DNA of 10,891 nucleotides from contig CAPZDM010000057.1 in assembly GCA_948745425.1 (NCBI GenBank), positions 1-10,891 on the forward strand, written 5' to 3'. Position numbers and translations under genes: made by a program. The DNA comes from an uncultured Clostridia bacterium (GTDB lineage: Bacteria > Bacillota > Clostridia > TANB77 > CAG-508). This document shows, in pieces, positions 1 through 7,257 of this stretch; the stretch's first letter is position 1, and every line of letters starts with the position of its first letter. Under the pieces are notes generated by a model. The model had not been told where the DNA came from, searched no databases, and was given only the letters and a program-made list of their open reading frames with translations.

Positions 1-1121
1 GGATAACATAATAATCCTTTTATCATAGGTTTTATTGGTTTTTTGTCTAATACCATTATTATTAAAGCAGTTCCTATTGGTAATAAAAATGTTGGAATTA
101 AATATCTTGCATAATTTTCAATTAACTGTGCTGTTGTGAAATTCTTTGTAATATATAATATAAAGTTTAATGAAAGTAATAATAATGTTATTATAAACAT
201 TGGTATACTTCCAACAATATATAACAATCCATCAAAGTTCATTGCCGTTTTCTTTTCTTTTACTGCTTCTGCTAATTGTTTTGTATAAATTCCCATACAT
301 TGTATATGACCTACTGTCCATCTAGACCTCTGTGACCAACTTTGTTTAAATTCTACTGGTTGTTCATCATATACAATAGCATCTGTAGACCAACCTAATT
401 TCTTTCCAGCAATTATTCTTTGTAATGAAAATTCAATATCTTCTGTTAAAGTTTGTGTTTCCCAACCATTAGGTTTTACAACATCAAATTTAACCATAAA
501 TCCCGTACCGTTTATTAATGGTGATAATCCTAAATTGTATCTAGCTAAATGATAAAATCTATTCATCATCCAATAAAATATTGCATATCCTGCTGATATC
601 CAACTATCTGTTGGATTTTTTATATCTCTATATCCTTGAACAACTTCTTCTCCTTGGCAAAGCTTTTTATTCATATTTACTAAGAAGTTTTCATCAACAA
701 TGTTATCTGCATCAAATACACAGAATGCATCATATGGTGCATCTTCTGCTATCTTTTTTCTTAAAAACCATTGCAAGGCATGACCTTTAGTTCTTTCCTC
801 CATTGGAGATCTTCTCTCATATACTATTGCTCCAGCATCTTCTGCTATTTTTTTGGTAATGTCTGTACAATTATCTGCTATTACATAAATATCATACTTA
901 TCTTTTGGATAATTTTGATTTTTTAAACTTTCTATTAAGTTCCCTATAACCATTTCTTCATTATGTGCAGGAATTATTGCCATAAATCTGTTATCTTTTT
1001 TTTCTAATAATGGCTTATCTTTAAGTTTAACTAAAGAACAAAGACTTATTAATAGTTGATATAGCCAAAATATTGTAATAATCCATACTAAAGCTTGTTG
1101 CAATACATATAAATATATCAT
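1..1121 (-). CDS. Membrane-bound processive family 2 glycosyltransferase, 3' end outside window
   Basis: The 373 codons seen encode a GT2 glycosyltransferase of the processive kind (cellulose synthase, PgaC/IcaA, EpsO-like), which transfers sugars from nucleotide-sugar donors on the cytoplasmic face of the membrane. A membrane segment lies at about residues 5-30. The catalytic domain follows, with PAHNEE at 51-56, IADNCTD at 81-87 (nucleotide-binding Asp), DAD at 137-139 (metal), TED at 226-228 (catalytic base) and QRSRW at 264-268, the Q-x-x-R-W signature of processive enzymes. Two hydrophobic segments follow at about 298-325 and 338-358. The reading frame is open to base 1, so the C-terminus is missing. 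The ATG at 1121-1119 has an AAGGAG site at 1128-1133 with 6 bases of spacing, and the gene has its own promoter. The substrate cannot be told from sequence; an exopolysaccharide or glycolipid sugar is likely. Family assignment is firm, precise role is not. Confidence 0.9.
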   Translation of the reverse strand, partial: MIYLYVLQQALVWIITIFWLYQLLISLCSLVKLKDKPLLEKKDNRFMAIIPAHNEEMVIGNLIESLKNQNYPKDKYDIYVIADNCTDITKKIAEDAGAIVYERRSPMEERTKGHALQWFLRKKIAEDAPYDAFCVFDADNIVDENFLVNMNKKLCQGEEVVQGYRDIKNPTDSWISAGYAIFYWMMNRFYHLARYNLGLSPLINGTGFMVKFDVVKPNGWETQTLTEDIEFSLQRIIAGKKLGWSTDAIVYDEQPVEFKQSWSQRSRWTVGHIQCMGIYTKQLAEAVKEKKTAMNFDGLLYIVGSIPMFIITLLLLSLNFILYITKNFTTAQLIENYARYLIPTFLLPIGTALIIMVLDKKPIKPMIKGLLCY

Positions 1122-1166
1122 TTCTCTCTCCTTCTATTCTTTTAATAATAGATATTCATTTGCTAT

Positions 1167-1196
1167 AATTAAAGTATCTGTAAAATTACTTTAATT
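1167..1196 (-). repeat. Inverted repeat in the glycosyltransferase 5' leader
   Basis: Ten-base perfect arms at 1167-1176 and 1187-1196 surround a 10-base loop. It falls within the predicted untranslated leader of the glycosyltransferase mRNA, between the promoter and the ribosome binding site. All pairs but one are A-T, and no U-tract follows on the minus strand. It may be a leader hairpin, but repeats this weak arise by chance in such AT-rich DNA. Confidence 0.3.
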
Positions 1197-1235
1197 TTTC
1201 ACACTTTATATTTAATTTATTTTATATCCTTATAT

Positions 1236-1265
1236 ATTATACTACTTTTAATTTATTCTTGGCAA
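1236..1265 (-). promoter_or_regulatory. SigA-type promoter of the glycosyltransferase gene
   Basis: On the minus strand, -35 TTGCCA (1265-1260) is followed after 18 bases by a perfect -10 TATAAT (1241-1236). Transcription would begin near 1229, leaving a leader of about 105 bases before the ATG at 1121. The promoter sits in the 199-base gap after pnp, so the glycosyltransferase is probably transcribed separately from pnp. Confidence 0.7.
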
Positions 1266-1277
1266 GTTTTTATTTAA

Positions 1278-1312
1278 ATATTCTTCATTTTTTGTCAGAT
1301 TTTGAAAAATAT
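1278..1312 (-). repeat. Hairpin just downstream of the pnp stop codon
   Basis: Arms 1303-1312 and 1278-1287 can form a 10-bp stem (one G-U pair) around a 15-base loop, starting 8 bases after the pnp stop. No run of U follows in the RNA, so it does not qualify as a standard intrinsic terminator. It might protect the pnp mRNA 3' end or help weak termination. No better terminator was seen between pnp and the next promoter. Confidence 0.35.
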
Positions 1313-1320
1313 ATGAAAAT

Positions 1321-3435
1321 TTATTGTTCCTTGTCTTCTTCAAACTCCTTATGTGTTAAGTTTATTCTTCCTTGCTCATCTATTTCATATACTTTAACTT
1401 TTATTGTATCTCCTACTTTTAATACATCTTCAATCTTTGCTACTCTTTGCTTTGATATTTTTGAAATGTGAAGTAATCCTTCTTTTCCTCCACCTACATC
1501 AACAAACGCTCCAAAAGTTGTTATTTTTGTAACTATTCCATCATATATTCCATCTACTTCTATTTCTTTTACAATTTCTTTTACCATTTCTAATGCTTTG
1601 TTTCCATCTTCTGGATTTGTTGCATAAATAAATACATTTCCATCTTCTTCAATATCCATTTTAACTCCTGTTTCAGATATTATCTTATTAATCATTTTTC
1701 CACCAGGACCTATTACATCTTTGATTTTTTCTACTTTAATTTTTGTATTTATTATTTTTGGTGCATATTTAGAAATTTCTTCTCTTGGTTTTGCAATTTG
1801 TGGTGCCATTATTTCATCTAAAATATACATTCTTGCATTTTTAGTTCTTTCAAATGCTTGGGCTATTATATCATAAGATAGTCCATCAATTTTTATATCA
1901 ACTTGAATTGCTGTTATTCCTTTATGTGTTCCACCCACTTTAAAGTCCATATCTCCAAAGAAATCTTCTAATCCTTGAATATCTGTTAACATTACATATC
2001 TATTAGAATCATTTTCATCTGTTACAAGTCCTGTTGAAATTCCTGCAACTGGAGTTTTTATTGGTACTCCTGCATCCATCAATGCTAATGTACTTCCACA
2101 AATACTTGCTTGTGATGTTGAACCATTTGAACTTAATACTTCTGATACAACTCTTATTGTATAAGGGAATTCTTCTACTGATGGTATAACTGGTACTAAT
2201 GCTTTTTCAGCAAGTGCACCATGTCCTACTTCACGTCTACCTGGTCCACGTGATGTTTTGGCTTCACCAACACTATATCCTGGGAAATTATATTGATGTA
2301 TATATCTTTTTGATGTTTGCTCATCTAGTCCATCCAATATTTGTTCTTCGCTTACCATTCCTAATGTTGCTATTGATAATACTTGGGTCTGTCCTCTCGT
2401 AAATATTGCACTACCATGTACTCTTGGTAATAGTCCTACTTCACATGATAAAGGTCTTATTTCATCTAGTTTTCTTCCATCTGGACGTTTATGTTCTTCT
2501 AAAATCATTTTTCTTACACATTTTTTCTCTAATTTGTAAAGTATCTCACCAATTTCCTGTTTTCTTTCTTCTACTGTTTCTTCACCAAGTTCACTAATTA
2601 AGTATTTCATAACTTCTTCTTTTATTTTGTCTACATTTTCATCTCTTACAGTCTTATCTACTTCTTGTACATCATTATACATTCTTTCTTCGTATTTTTC
2701 TGCAATTTTATCAAATAACTCATGGTCTATTTCAAATGACTTATATTCAAATTTTGGTTTTCCTATTTCTGCTTTTATTTTTGATATAAATTCACATAGT
2801 TTTTTGATTTCATTATGTGCTGTTTTTATAGCTTCTAGCATAATATCGTCTGGAATTTCATTAGCTCCTGCTTCAATCATTGCAATTTTGTCTACTGTTC
2901 CTGCAACAGTTAATGTTAATTCTGTTTTTTCTCTTTGCTCTAATGTTGGATTTATTACAATTTGTCCATCAACATATCCAACGTTTACAGCTGCTGTTGG
3001 TCCACCAAATGGTATATCTGATATTGATAGTGCTGCTGATGCTCCTATCATTGCTGCAACTTCTGGAGAGTTATCTGGTTCTACTGATAATACTGTTGCA
3101 ACTACACATACATCATTTCTAAAGTCTTTTGGAAATAATGGTCTTAATGGTCTATCTATTGCTCTTGATGTAAGTATAGCTTTATCTGCTGGTTTTCCCT
3201 CTCTTTTTGTAAAGCTTCCTGGAATTTTCCCTGCTGCATATAGTTTTTCTTCATAATCTACTGATAATGGGAAAAAGTCAATTCCTTCTTTTGGTTCTTT
3301 AGATGCTGTGACATTTACCATTACAACTGTTTCCCCATATCTTACCCAGACACTCCCATTGGCAAGTTCTGAAGTTTTACCACTTTCAATTATTAATTTT
3401 CTTCCTGCTAATTCTGTTTCAAAAGTTTTAAACAT
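1321..3435 (-). CDS. pnp: Polyribonucleotide nucleotidyltransferase (PNPase)
   Basis: PNPase degrades RNA 3' to 5' using phosphate, releasing nucleoside diphosphates, and can run in reverse to add tails; it works as a cytoplasmic homotrimer in mRNA decay. The 704 residues match the normal family length. Visible in order are a first RNase PH-like domain with the RPLRPLFP motif, a helical middle region, a second RNase PH-like domain with the metal-binding GDMDFK motif at 494-499, a KH domain at about 566-627 with its GPGG loop at 576-579, and a C-terminal S1 domain from about 628. The ATG at 3435 has an AAGAGG-type site at 3445-3450. It lies 220 bases downstream of rpsO, the conserved bacterial order, and its leader contains a long inverted repeat that could be used for autoregulation as known in E. 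coli. No key residue is missing. Confidence 0.98.
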   Translation of the reverse strand: MFKTFETELAGRKLIIESGKTSELANGSVWVRYGETVVMVNVTASKEPKEGIDFFPLSVDYEEKLYAAGKIPGSFTKREGKPADKAILTSRAIDRPLRPLFPKDFRNDVCVVATVLSVEPDNSPEVAAMIGASAALSISDIPFGGPTAAVNVGYVDGQIVINPTLEQREKTELTLTVAGTVDKIAMIEAGANEIPDDIMLEAIKTAHNEIKKLCEFISKIKAEIGKPKFEYKSFEIDHELFDKIAEKYEERMYNDVQEVDKTVRDENVDKIKEEVMKYLISELGEETVEERKQEIGEILYKLEKKCVRKMILEEHKRPDGRKLDEIRPLSCEVGLLPRVHGSAIFTRGQTQVLSIATLGMVSEEQILDGLDEQTSKRYIHQYNFPGYSVGEAKTSRGPGRREVGHGALAEKALVPVIPSVEEFPYTIRVVSEVLSSNGSTSQASICGSTLALMDAGVPIKTPVAGISTGLVTDENDSNRYVMLTDIQGLEDFFGDMDFKVGGTHKGITAIQVDIKIDGLSYDIIAQAFERTKNARMYILDEIMAPQIAKPREEISKYAPKIINTKIKVEKIKDVIGPGGKMINKIISETGVKMDIEEDGNVFIYATNPEDGNKALEMVKEIVKEIEVDGIYDGIVTKITTFGAFVDVGGGKEGLLHISKISKQRVAKIEDVLKVGDTIKVKVYEIDEQGRINLTHKEFEEDKEQ

Positions 3436-3479
3436 ATATTTTTACCTCTTTTCTTTTTGTTACATAAATTAGTTCGTAA

Positions 3480-3538
3480 CTTCGATAATATTTTAATTTT
3501 ATTATATATTTTGTACTTTTGTTAAAATATTATCCAAG
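3480..3538 (-). repeat. Long leader hairpin immediately upstream of pnp
   Basis: Arms 3522-3538 and 3480-3496 form a 17-bp stem in the RNA, including 13 uninterrupted pairs and a single G-G mismatch, around a 25-base loop. It ends 44 bases before the pnp start. In E. coli the pnp leader carries an RNase III-cut stem through which PNPase limits its own synthesis; the position here is analogous, but the function is inference. Most pairs are A-U, so part of the match could be chance; the G/C-containing CUUG/GAAG-like ends strengthen it. Confidence 0.45.
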
Positions 3539-3558
3539 CTACTTCTAATCTATGTTAA
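3529..3558 (-). promoter_or_regulatory. Possible pnp-proximal promoter
   Basis: On the minus strand, TTAACA (3558-3553) and GATAAT (3534-3529) are separated by 18 bases, each one mismatch from consensus. Transcription would start near 3522, inside the 5' arm of the pnp leader hairpin, so this transcript would lack the hairpin that rpsO read-through transcripts carry. AT richness makes such matches common. Confidence 0.35.
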
Positions 3559-3570
3559 TTAATACATTTT

Positions 3571-3599
3571 TGGACGTTTGACTATTTCTCAAACGCCCA
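3571..3599 (-). repeat. GC-containing hairpin in the rpsO-pnp spacer
   Basis: Arms 3589-3599 and 3571-3581 form an 11-bp stem with one G-U pair and a 7-base loop, including the GGGCG/CGUCC end. This is the strongest stem in the spacer and unlikely to be chance in such AT-rich DNA. The RNA continues with AAAAAUG rather than a U-tract, so it is not a typical intrinsic terminator in either direction. It may be a processing site, a 3' stabiliser for rpsO mRNA, or a read-through control element. Confidence 0.6.
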
Positions 3600-3609
3600 T
3601 AAAATTACT

Positions 3610-3659
3610 AAGGAATAATCCTTATAATCATTGACGTTTAAATTACATCTAATGATTAT
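3610..3659 (-). repeat. Two hairpins overlapping the rpsO stop codon
   Basis: Perfect 9-base arms at 3651-3659 and 3624-3632 enclose an 18-base loop and include the rpsO stop codon (3658-3656). Directly after it, 3610-3623 forms a 5-bp stem with a 4-base loop. The loop of the first hairpin contains AAACGUC (3639-3633), complementary to one arm of the hairpin at 3571-3599. Ribosomes reaching the rpsO stop would prevent the first hairpin from forming. Confidence 0.4.
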
Positions 3660-3919
3660 CTTCTTAAATTTAATTTTTCAACTATTTCTCTGTATTTTTC
3701 AACATCATTTTTCTCTAAATAGTTAAGTAGATTTCTTCTTTTACCAACCATTTTTAATAGTCCACGTCTAGAATGATTATCTTTCTTGTGAACTTTTAAA
3801 TGTTCTGTTAGTTCTTTAATTCTCTCTGTTAAAAGAGCTATTTGAACTTCAGAAGAACCAGTGTCTTTTTCATCTCTTCTATAAGTATTGATAATTTCTT
3901 GTTTTCTTTCTACTGTCAT
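3656..3919 (-). CDS. rpsO: 30S ribosomal protein S15
   Basis: S15 is a primary binding protein of the small ribosomal subunit that binds the central domain of 16S rRNA at a three-way junction and lets S6/S18 join. The 87 residues cover the whole protein (family about 88-89), with the recognisable GSSEVQIALLTERI stretch at about residues 22-35, the KKDNHSRRGLL RNA-contact region at about 45-55 and the KRRNLLNYL segment after it. The ATG at 3919 has a strong AGGAGGT site (3934-3928) with 8 bases of spacing. A good promoter lies upstream, giving a leader of about 87 bases that could host S15 autoregulation, which is known for this gene in several bacteria. pnp follows downstream, as in most bacteria. 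Confidence 0.98.
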   Translation of the reverse strand: MTVERKQEIINTYRRDEKDTGSSEVQIALLTERIKELTEHLKVHKKDNHSRRGLLKMVGKRRNLLNYLEKNDVEKYREIVEKLNLRR

Positions 3920-3958
3920 TTAATTACACCTCCTATTTTTATATACGCCCTATTCATA

Positions 3959-3984
3959 GAAAAAGTGGTGCTTTCACCTTTTTC
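3959..3984 (-). promoter_or_regulatory. Hairpin in the rpsO mRNA leader, possible S15 control element
   Basis: In the leader RNA, GGUG-AAAG-CACC forms a 4-bp stem closed below, past a 2-base bulge, by GAAAAA/UUUUUC pairing (3984-3979 with 3964-3959). It starts about 22 bases after the predicted transcription start. It could be part of an S15-binding leader, a weak attenuator (the distal strand is U-rich), or simply a leader hairpin. The G-rich/bulged form is suggestive only; I could not match it to a named S15 leader class. Confidence 0.35.
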
Positions 3985-4012
3985 CAAGAGTAAGGTAATT
4001 TAATACTTTCTT

Positions 4013-4041
4013 AGTATACAACAAAAATGTTTAAAACGCAA
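4013..4041 (-). promoter_or_regulatory. SigA-type promoter of rpsO(-pnp)
   Basis: On the minus strand, -35 TTGCGT (4041-4036) and -10 TATACT (4018-4013) are separated by the ideal 17 bases. The start would be near 4006, leaving a leader of about 87 bases before the rpsO ATG. It lies in the 140-base gap after the HD-domain gene, separating rpsO-pnp from the genes upstream. Confidence 0.7.
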
Positions 4042-4059
4042 GGGTTTTTAAGTGCTTTT

Positions 4060-6018
4060 TTAAATTTCTAATTCTTCCTCTTCAGCTTCTGCATAATCTT
4101 TTCCTGCCTTTTTTATACTATCTGTTATGTAATGACAATTTGATACTGGATCATATGGCTTCCTTAAGACCTTAGCTTCTTCTTCTGATATTGCACCTAT
4201 TTTAAGGCAAAAGTTTACAAAACCAGAATCATTAAATCTAGTTTCAATATATCCAAGTGCTAATTGTGTTGCTATTCTTTCATCTCTTTGTAATAGTAAT
4301 TTATTTTTTCCTTGCATAGATCTTATATTATTAATGTCTTTATATATTTCTTCAATTTCTTTATCAGTATATCCTTCTTCATTTTCTGGATTTGGTATTC
4401 CTTTATCTGATGAATACATATAATTATATATTCCTTGTTCTATTTCATCATCTATATTACTTACATATTCTCCTTTTTCACTTTTAAATCTTTCTTTTGC
4501 TTTTTCTATTTTTTCTATAAGTAAATTTACTCCATATTTATGGCAATTTTGCTTTATAAATGCATATTCTTCTGGTGTAGTCTTTAATACATATTTCATA
4601 AAATCTTTATACTCTTCTTTTCCAGCATATTGTTGCATTACAATTTCTTCATATCTTTCTCTTCTTGTATCATCTTCCTCCATTCTAAATATAGCATTAA
4701 GTTGTCTTGAAAACATTCTATCTGGTTGTAATATTTCATTAGCTAATTTTTCTGTACAATTATACCATGCTTTTTGTAAAACTTTAACCTCTTCTTCTCC
4801 ACTAGTATATGGTAAATATTCTGAATATGTTAGCATTCTAAGTCCTTGTACTTTAGTTTCTCCTGTTTTTCTATCTTTTTTTCCATATAATGATGATTCT
4901 AAATCTAGTTTTATTTTCTTTTTACTACTACTTCTTACTAAACTCTCTATTAGTTTGTCCTGTATTTCTAATACAAGTTCATTTAATTCAATATTGTTTC
5001 CTTTGAACCTTTTTATTGCTACTTCTTTTTCTGTTCCTAATATTTTAGAAGTAGGTTCAGCATAGCTTGTAGGTATATATATTGCTAGTCCACCTTTTTT
5101 ACCATCTATCACATCATATGTAATAGAAGATATTTGGTCAGATATTTTAACTATTGCATCTATTATATTAGCAGATTGCATTTCTTTATCTGCTCCTTCA
5201 TATACAAAACAATTTTCTAATACTTTATGGAAGTCACTAAATGTTATTTCATAATTTGGTATTATATTTGCAGTACCTCTTTCTCCATTATGTCTTCCTG
5301 CTGACATAGCTAGAGTTTTAATTGCCTCTTCTATTTGATTTTTTGCTTCTTCACATTTAATTCTGATTTCATTTTCTAGGTTAGACTCTTTTCCTTCTTT
5401 TATATTATTAGATATTTCTTCTATACTTACATTTCTTTCATTTGCTTCTTCTGATATCATTTCTATTGCTATTCCATTCTTTATTGCTCTTTTTATTTTA
5501 CTTGAACATCTATGTAAAATCTGAACAGCACCAGTTGCATTATGTGGACGTGGTCCTCCTTGTTTACTAGATGAAACTTTTGAGGCTGTATTTTCTCCAA
5601 GGTGACCTAAAGCAGGTTGTCCAATATCATGAAGAAGTGCTGCTAATGCTATTCCCTTAGATATATTTTCATCTCTTAAAATTCTCATTGATATTTTGTA
5701 TGCTATATCAGACGTATTATGTACATGTATCTTTCTATCTGTTACTTGACCCAACTTTTTCTCTTGATGTACCATCATTGTTGTTCCTCCAAGTTTTTCT
5801 ATTTCCTCTGATAATTCTGCTTTTATATATTTATCATATTTTCCAATAAATTGTGCTATTCTTAAACTTTTTACTCTGGCTTGAAGCTCAAACATTTCCT
5901 CTTTTATGTAGCTAACATAGTCTATAAATTTCTCTTGATCATTTACTTCTAATTGTTTTATTTTTGGACTAGTATTTGTATCTTTATTATAAGACATTTT
6001 TACTTCTCTACTTCTCAT
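4060..6018 (-). CDS. Large dGTPase-like HD-domain phosphohydrolase
   Basis: The 652-residue protein carries the HD metal-binding fold of the deoxyguanosinetriphosphate triphosphohydrolase group, which removes triphosphate from dNTPs. Likely metal ligands are H100 (in HVHNTSDIAY), H130 and D131 (LLHDIGQPALGHLGE, very close to the dGTPase HDIGHPPFGHxGE) and D294 (KISDQISSITYDVID). GRHNGE at 242-247 also resembles dGTPase sequence. Residues about 175-235 form a charged helical insertion, and residues about 330-652 are a mainly helical, charged region whose GYIETRF stretch may correspond to the DYIAGMTD end of ordinary dGTPases. Usual dGTPases have about 330-500 residues, so this is long. The start is the ATG at 6018; a TTG at 6030 gives four more residues but lies over the GGAGG site. 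It has its own promoter containing a palindrome. Activity on dNTPs is inference; the natural substrate is unknown. Confidence 0.85.
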   Translation of the reverse strand: MRSREVKMSYNKDTNTSPKIKQLEVNDQEKFIDYVSYIKEEMFELQARVKSLRIAQFIGKYDKYIKAELSEEIEKLGGTTMMVHQEKKLGQVTDRKIHVHNTSDIAYKISMRILRDENISKGIALAALLHDIGQPALGHLGENTASKVSSSKQGGPRPHNATGAVQILHRCSSKIKRAIKNGIAIEMISEEANERNVSIEEISNNIKEGKESNLENEIRIKCEEAKNQIEEAIKTLAMSAGRHNGERGTANIIPNYEITFSDFHKVLENCFVYEGADKEMQSANIIDAIVKISDQISSITYDVIDGKKGGLAIYIPTSYAEPTSKILGTEKEVAIKRFKGNNIELNELVLEIQDKLIESLVRSSSKKKIKLDLESSLYGKKDRKTGETKVQGLRMLTYSEYLPYTSGEEEVKVLQKAWYNCTEKLANEILQPDRMFSRQLNAIFRMEEDDTRRERYEEIVMQQYAGKEEYKDFMKYVLKTTPEEYAFIKQNCHKYGVNLLIEKIEKAKERFKSEKGEYVSNIDDEIEQGIYNYMYSSDKGIPNPENEEGYTDKEIEEIYKDINNIRSMQGKNKLLLQRDERIATQLALGYIETRFNDSGFVNFCLKIGAISEEEAKVLRKPYDPVSNCHYITDSIKKAGKDYAEAEEEELEI

Positions 6019-6023
6019 ATTTA

Positions 6024-6028
6024 CCTCC
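6024..6028 (-). promoter_or_regulatory. Ribosome binding site that fixes the HD-gene start
   Basis: GGAGG at 6028-6024 stands 5 bases before the ATG at 6018. An in-frame TTG at 6030 would place this site inside the coding sequence and has no site of its own, so the ATG at 6018 is preferred. A further in-frame ATG seven codons later has only a weak AGAAG upstream. Confidence 0.7.
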
Positions 6029-6057
6029 AAAATTTTATATAAAATTTCATAATTAAT

Positions 6058-6086
6058 ATTTTACCATATTTATGTAAATATGTAAA
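6058..6086 (-). promoter_or_regulatory. SigA-type promoter of the HD gene with embedded palindrome
   Basis: On the minus strand, -35 TTTACA (6086-6081) and -10 TAAAAT (6063-6058) are separated by 17 bases, with an extended-minus-10 TG just upstream of the -10. The spacer and part of the -35 are occupied by an 18-base palindrome, CATATTTATGTAAATATG at 6065-6082, with perfect 8-base arms. A dimeric repressor bound there would block RNA polymerase. The regulator, if any, is not in the window. Confidence 0.55.
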
Positions 6087-6123
6087 GATTTAATTAGAAG
6101 CAAATTTTAGACTATTTTTGTTT

Positions 6124-7257
6124 TTATTCTGTTGCTTTATGTAAAACATTTGCTACATATTTCATACTTGCTAAACATTGTTCTAATGTATTTCCTGTTG
6201 CTCCTACTTCTATTATTGTAGACGCTGTTGTTAAATGCTGATTATATCTAGCATTTCTTAATATTATTGGTCTAAATAATCCTGGATATAATTCATCTGC
6301 TATACTTTGTACCTTTATTGCATATTGTAAGTTTTTTCTCCAATTCTCATGTTCTAATCCAGATCCATCTGTTCCAATTACAAACATAACTTGTGCACAA
6401 ACTTCATCTCCTATTTGTACACTTGGTGCATAATTGCTTTTACTTCCAACTGCATCTCTATGTAAATCAATTGTTATTTCTGCTTCTTTATTTTTAGCCA
6501 ATATGCTTTCTAAAGTTTTTAATGATCTTCCATATGAACCACTATATGATGGATAATCATGGTAAGTTTTACTATGTATTACATTAAAACCATATTTCTC
6601 TAGTTGTGATGATAATTCATCTCCTACCTTTGATACAGTAAAATTTAAATCTGTAGTTCTATATGAATCTGTCATTGGATAGCTGTAGTTTTGTGTTGGT
6701 GTATAACTTTCACAAGTATGTGTATGATATATAACAACTTTTTCTTTATTCTCAACTGTGTATGAAGCACTTTCTAGAACTTGTGAAATATCATAATCTG
6801 TTTGATTATTTATTTTTACATCTTTGTATTTATTTGTATATGTTTCTTTTATATTATTTTCATCTATTATCTTTGTATCTTTATTTTCTAAATCTTCTGG
6901 TTCTGTAATTTTACTTATATCTTCTTGTTGCTGTATAGATTCTTCCTCAATTATTGGTTCTTCCAAATTCTGTTCTTCCTTATCTTTTGTTGTTATATTG
7001 TTAAACATTCCAATTTGCATTGATAATATTTTTATTCCTATGTCTATTTTTTTATTTTCTTCAATGCTTTCCTCTACTACTCTTGTAACTGGGAGTTCAT
7101 ATTTTAGACATTGAAGTAGTGATGTCTTCTTTTCCTCTTGTTTGATTGTTTTTTCTGTTTTTAATGATTTTACTAATAATATTAATATTATAGCTATTAC
7201 AAAAAAAATGAATATATATTTAATAATCTTTTTTAGATTTATAACTGTAATCTTCAT
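6124..7257 (-). CDS. spoIIP: Stage II sporulation protein P (SpoIIP), peptidoglycan hydrolase
   Basis: SpoIIP is the amidase/endopeptidase of the SpoIIDMP complex, which thins septal peptidoglycan and drives engulfment of the forespore. The 377-residue protein has a short positive start, one membrane anchor at about 13-29, a long acidic low-complexity linker (about 65-150) and a C-terminal catalytic domain. Visible family motifs are HTHTCESY at 178-185, DLHRDA at 264-269 and EVG with its conserved Glu at 350, typical of the SpoIIP amidase fold. The ATG at 7257 has an AAGGAG site (7269-7264) with 6 bases of spacing. The gene follows the broken MBL gene by 63 bases. In Bacillus it is switched on by SigE in the mother cell, but I could not read a convincing SigE promoter here. 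Its presence indicates a spore former. In Bacillus it neighbours gpr; here it does not. Confidence 0.95.
   Translation of the reverse strand: MKITVINLKKIIKYIFIFFVIAIILILLVKSLKTEKTIKQEEKKTSLLQCLKYELPVTRVVEESIEENKKIDIGIKILSMQIGMFNNITTKDKEEQNLEEPIIEEESIQQQEDISKITEPEDLENKDTKIIDENNIKETYTNKYKDVKINNQTDYDISQVLESASYTVENKEKVVIYHTHTCESYTPTQNYSYPMTDSYRTTDLNFTVSKVGDELSSQLEKYGFNVIHSKTYHDYPSYSGSYGRSLKTLESILAKNKEAEITIDLHRDAVGSKSNYAPSVQIGDEVCAQVMFVIGTDGSGLEHENWRKNLQYAIKVQSIADELYPGLFRPIILRNARYNQHLTTASTIIEVGATGNTLEQCLASMKYVANVLHKATE

Noticed and set aside
2627..3256. A 209-codon open frame on the plus strand opposite pnp
   Set aside because: It is antisense to strongly conserved PNPase sequence, is rich in Ser/Leu/Ile as expected from the complement of AT-rich codons, and shows no motif of its own. 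The other plus-strand frames are rejected for the same reason.
3571..3599. Intrinsic terminator between rpsO and pnp
   Set aside because: The stem is good, but on neither strand is it followed by a U-tract; in the transcribed direction it is followed by AAAAAUG.
4060..6018. The dGTPase-like gene as part of an anti-phage defence system
   Set aside because: Its neighbours are rpsO, pnp and spoIIP, with no mobile-element, toxin or other defence genes in the window, and base composition matches the surroundings.
6019..6030. TTG start at 6030 for the HD-domain gene
   Set aside because: The TTG immediately precedes and overlaps the GGAGG ribosome binding site used by the ATG at 6018, and has no site of its own.
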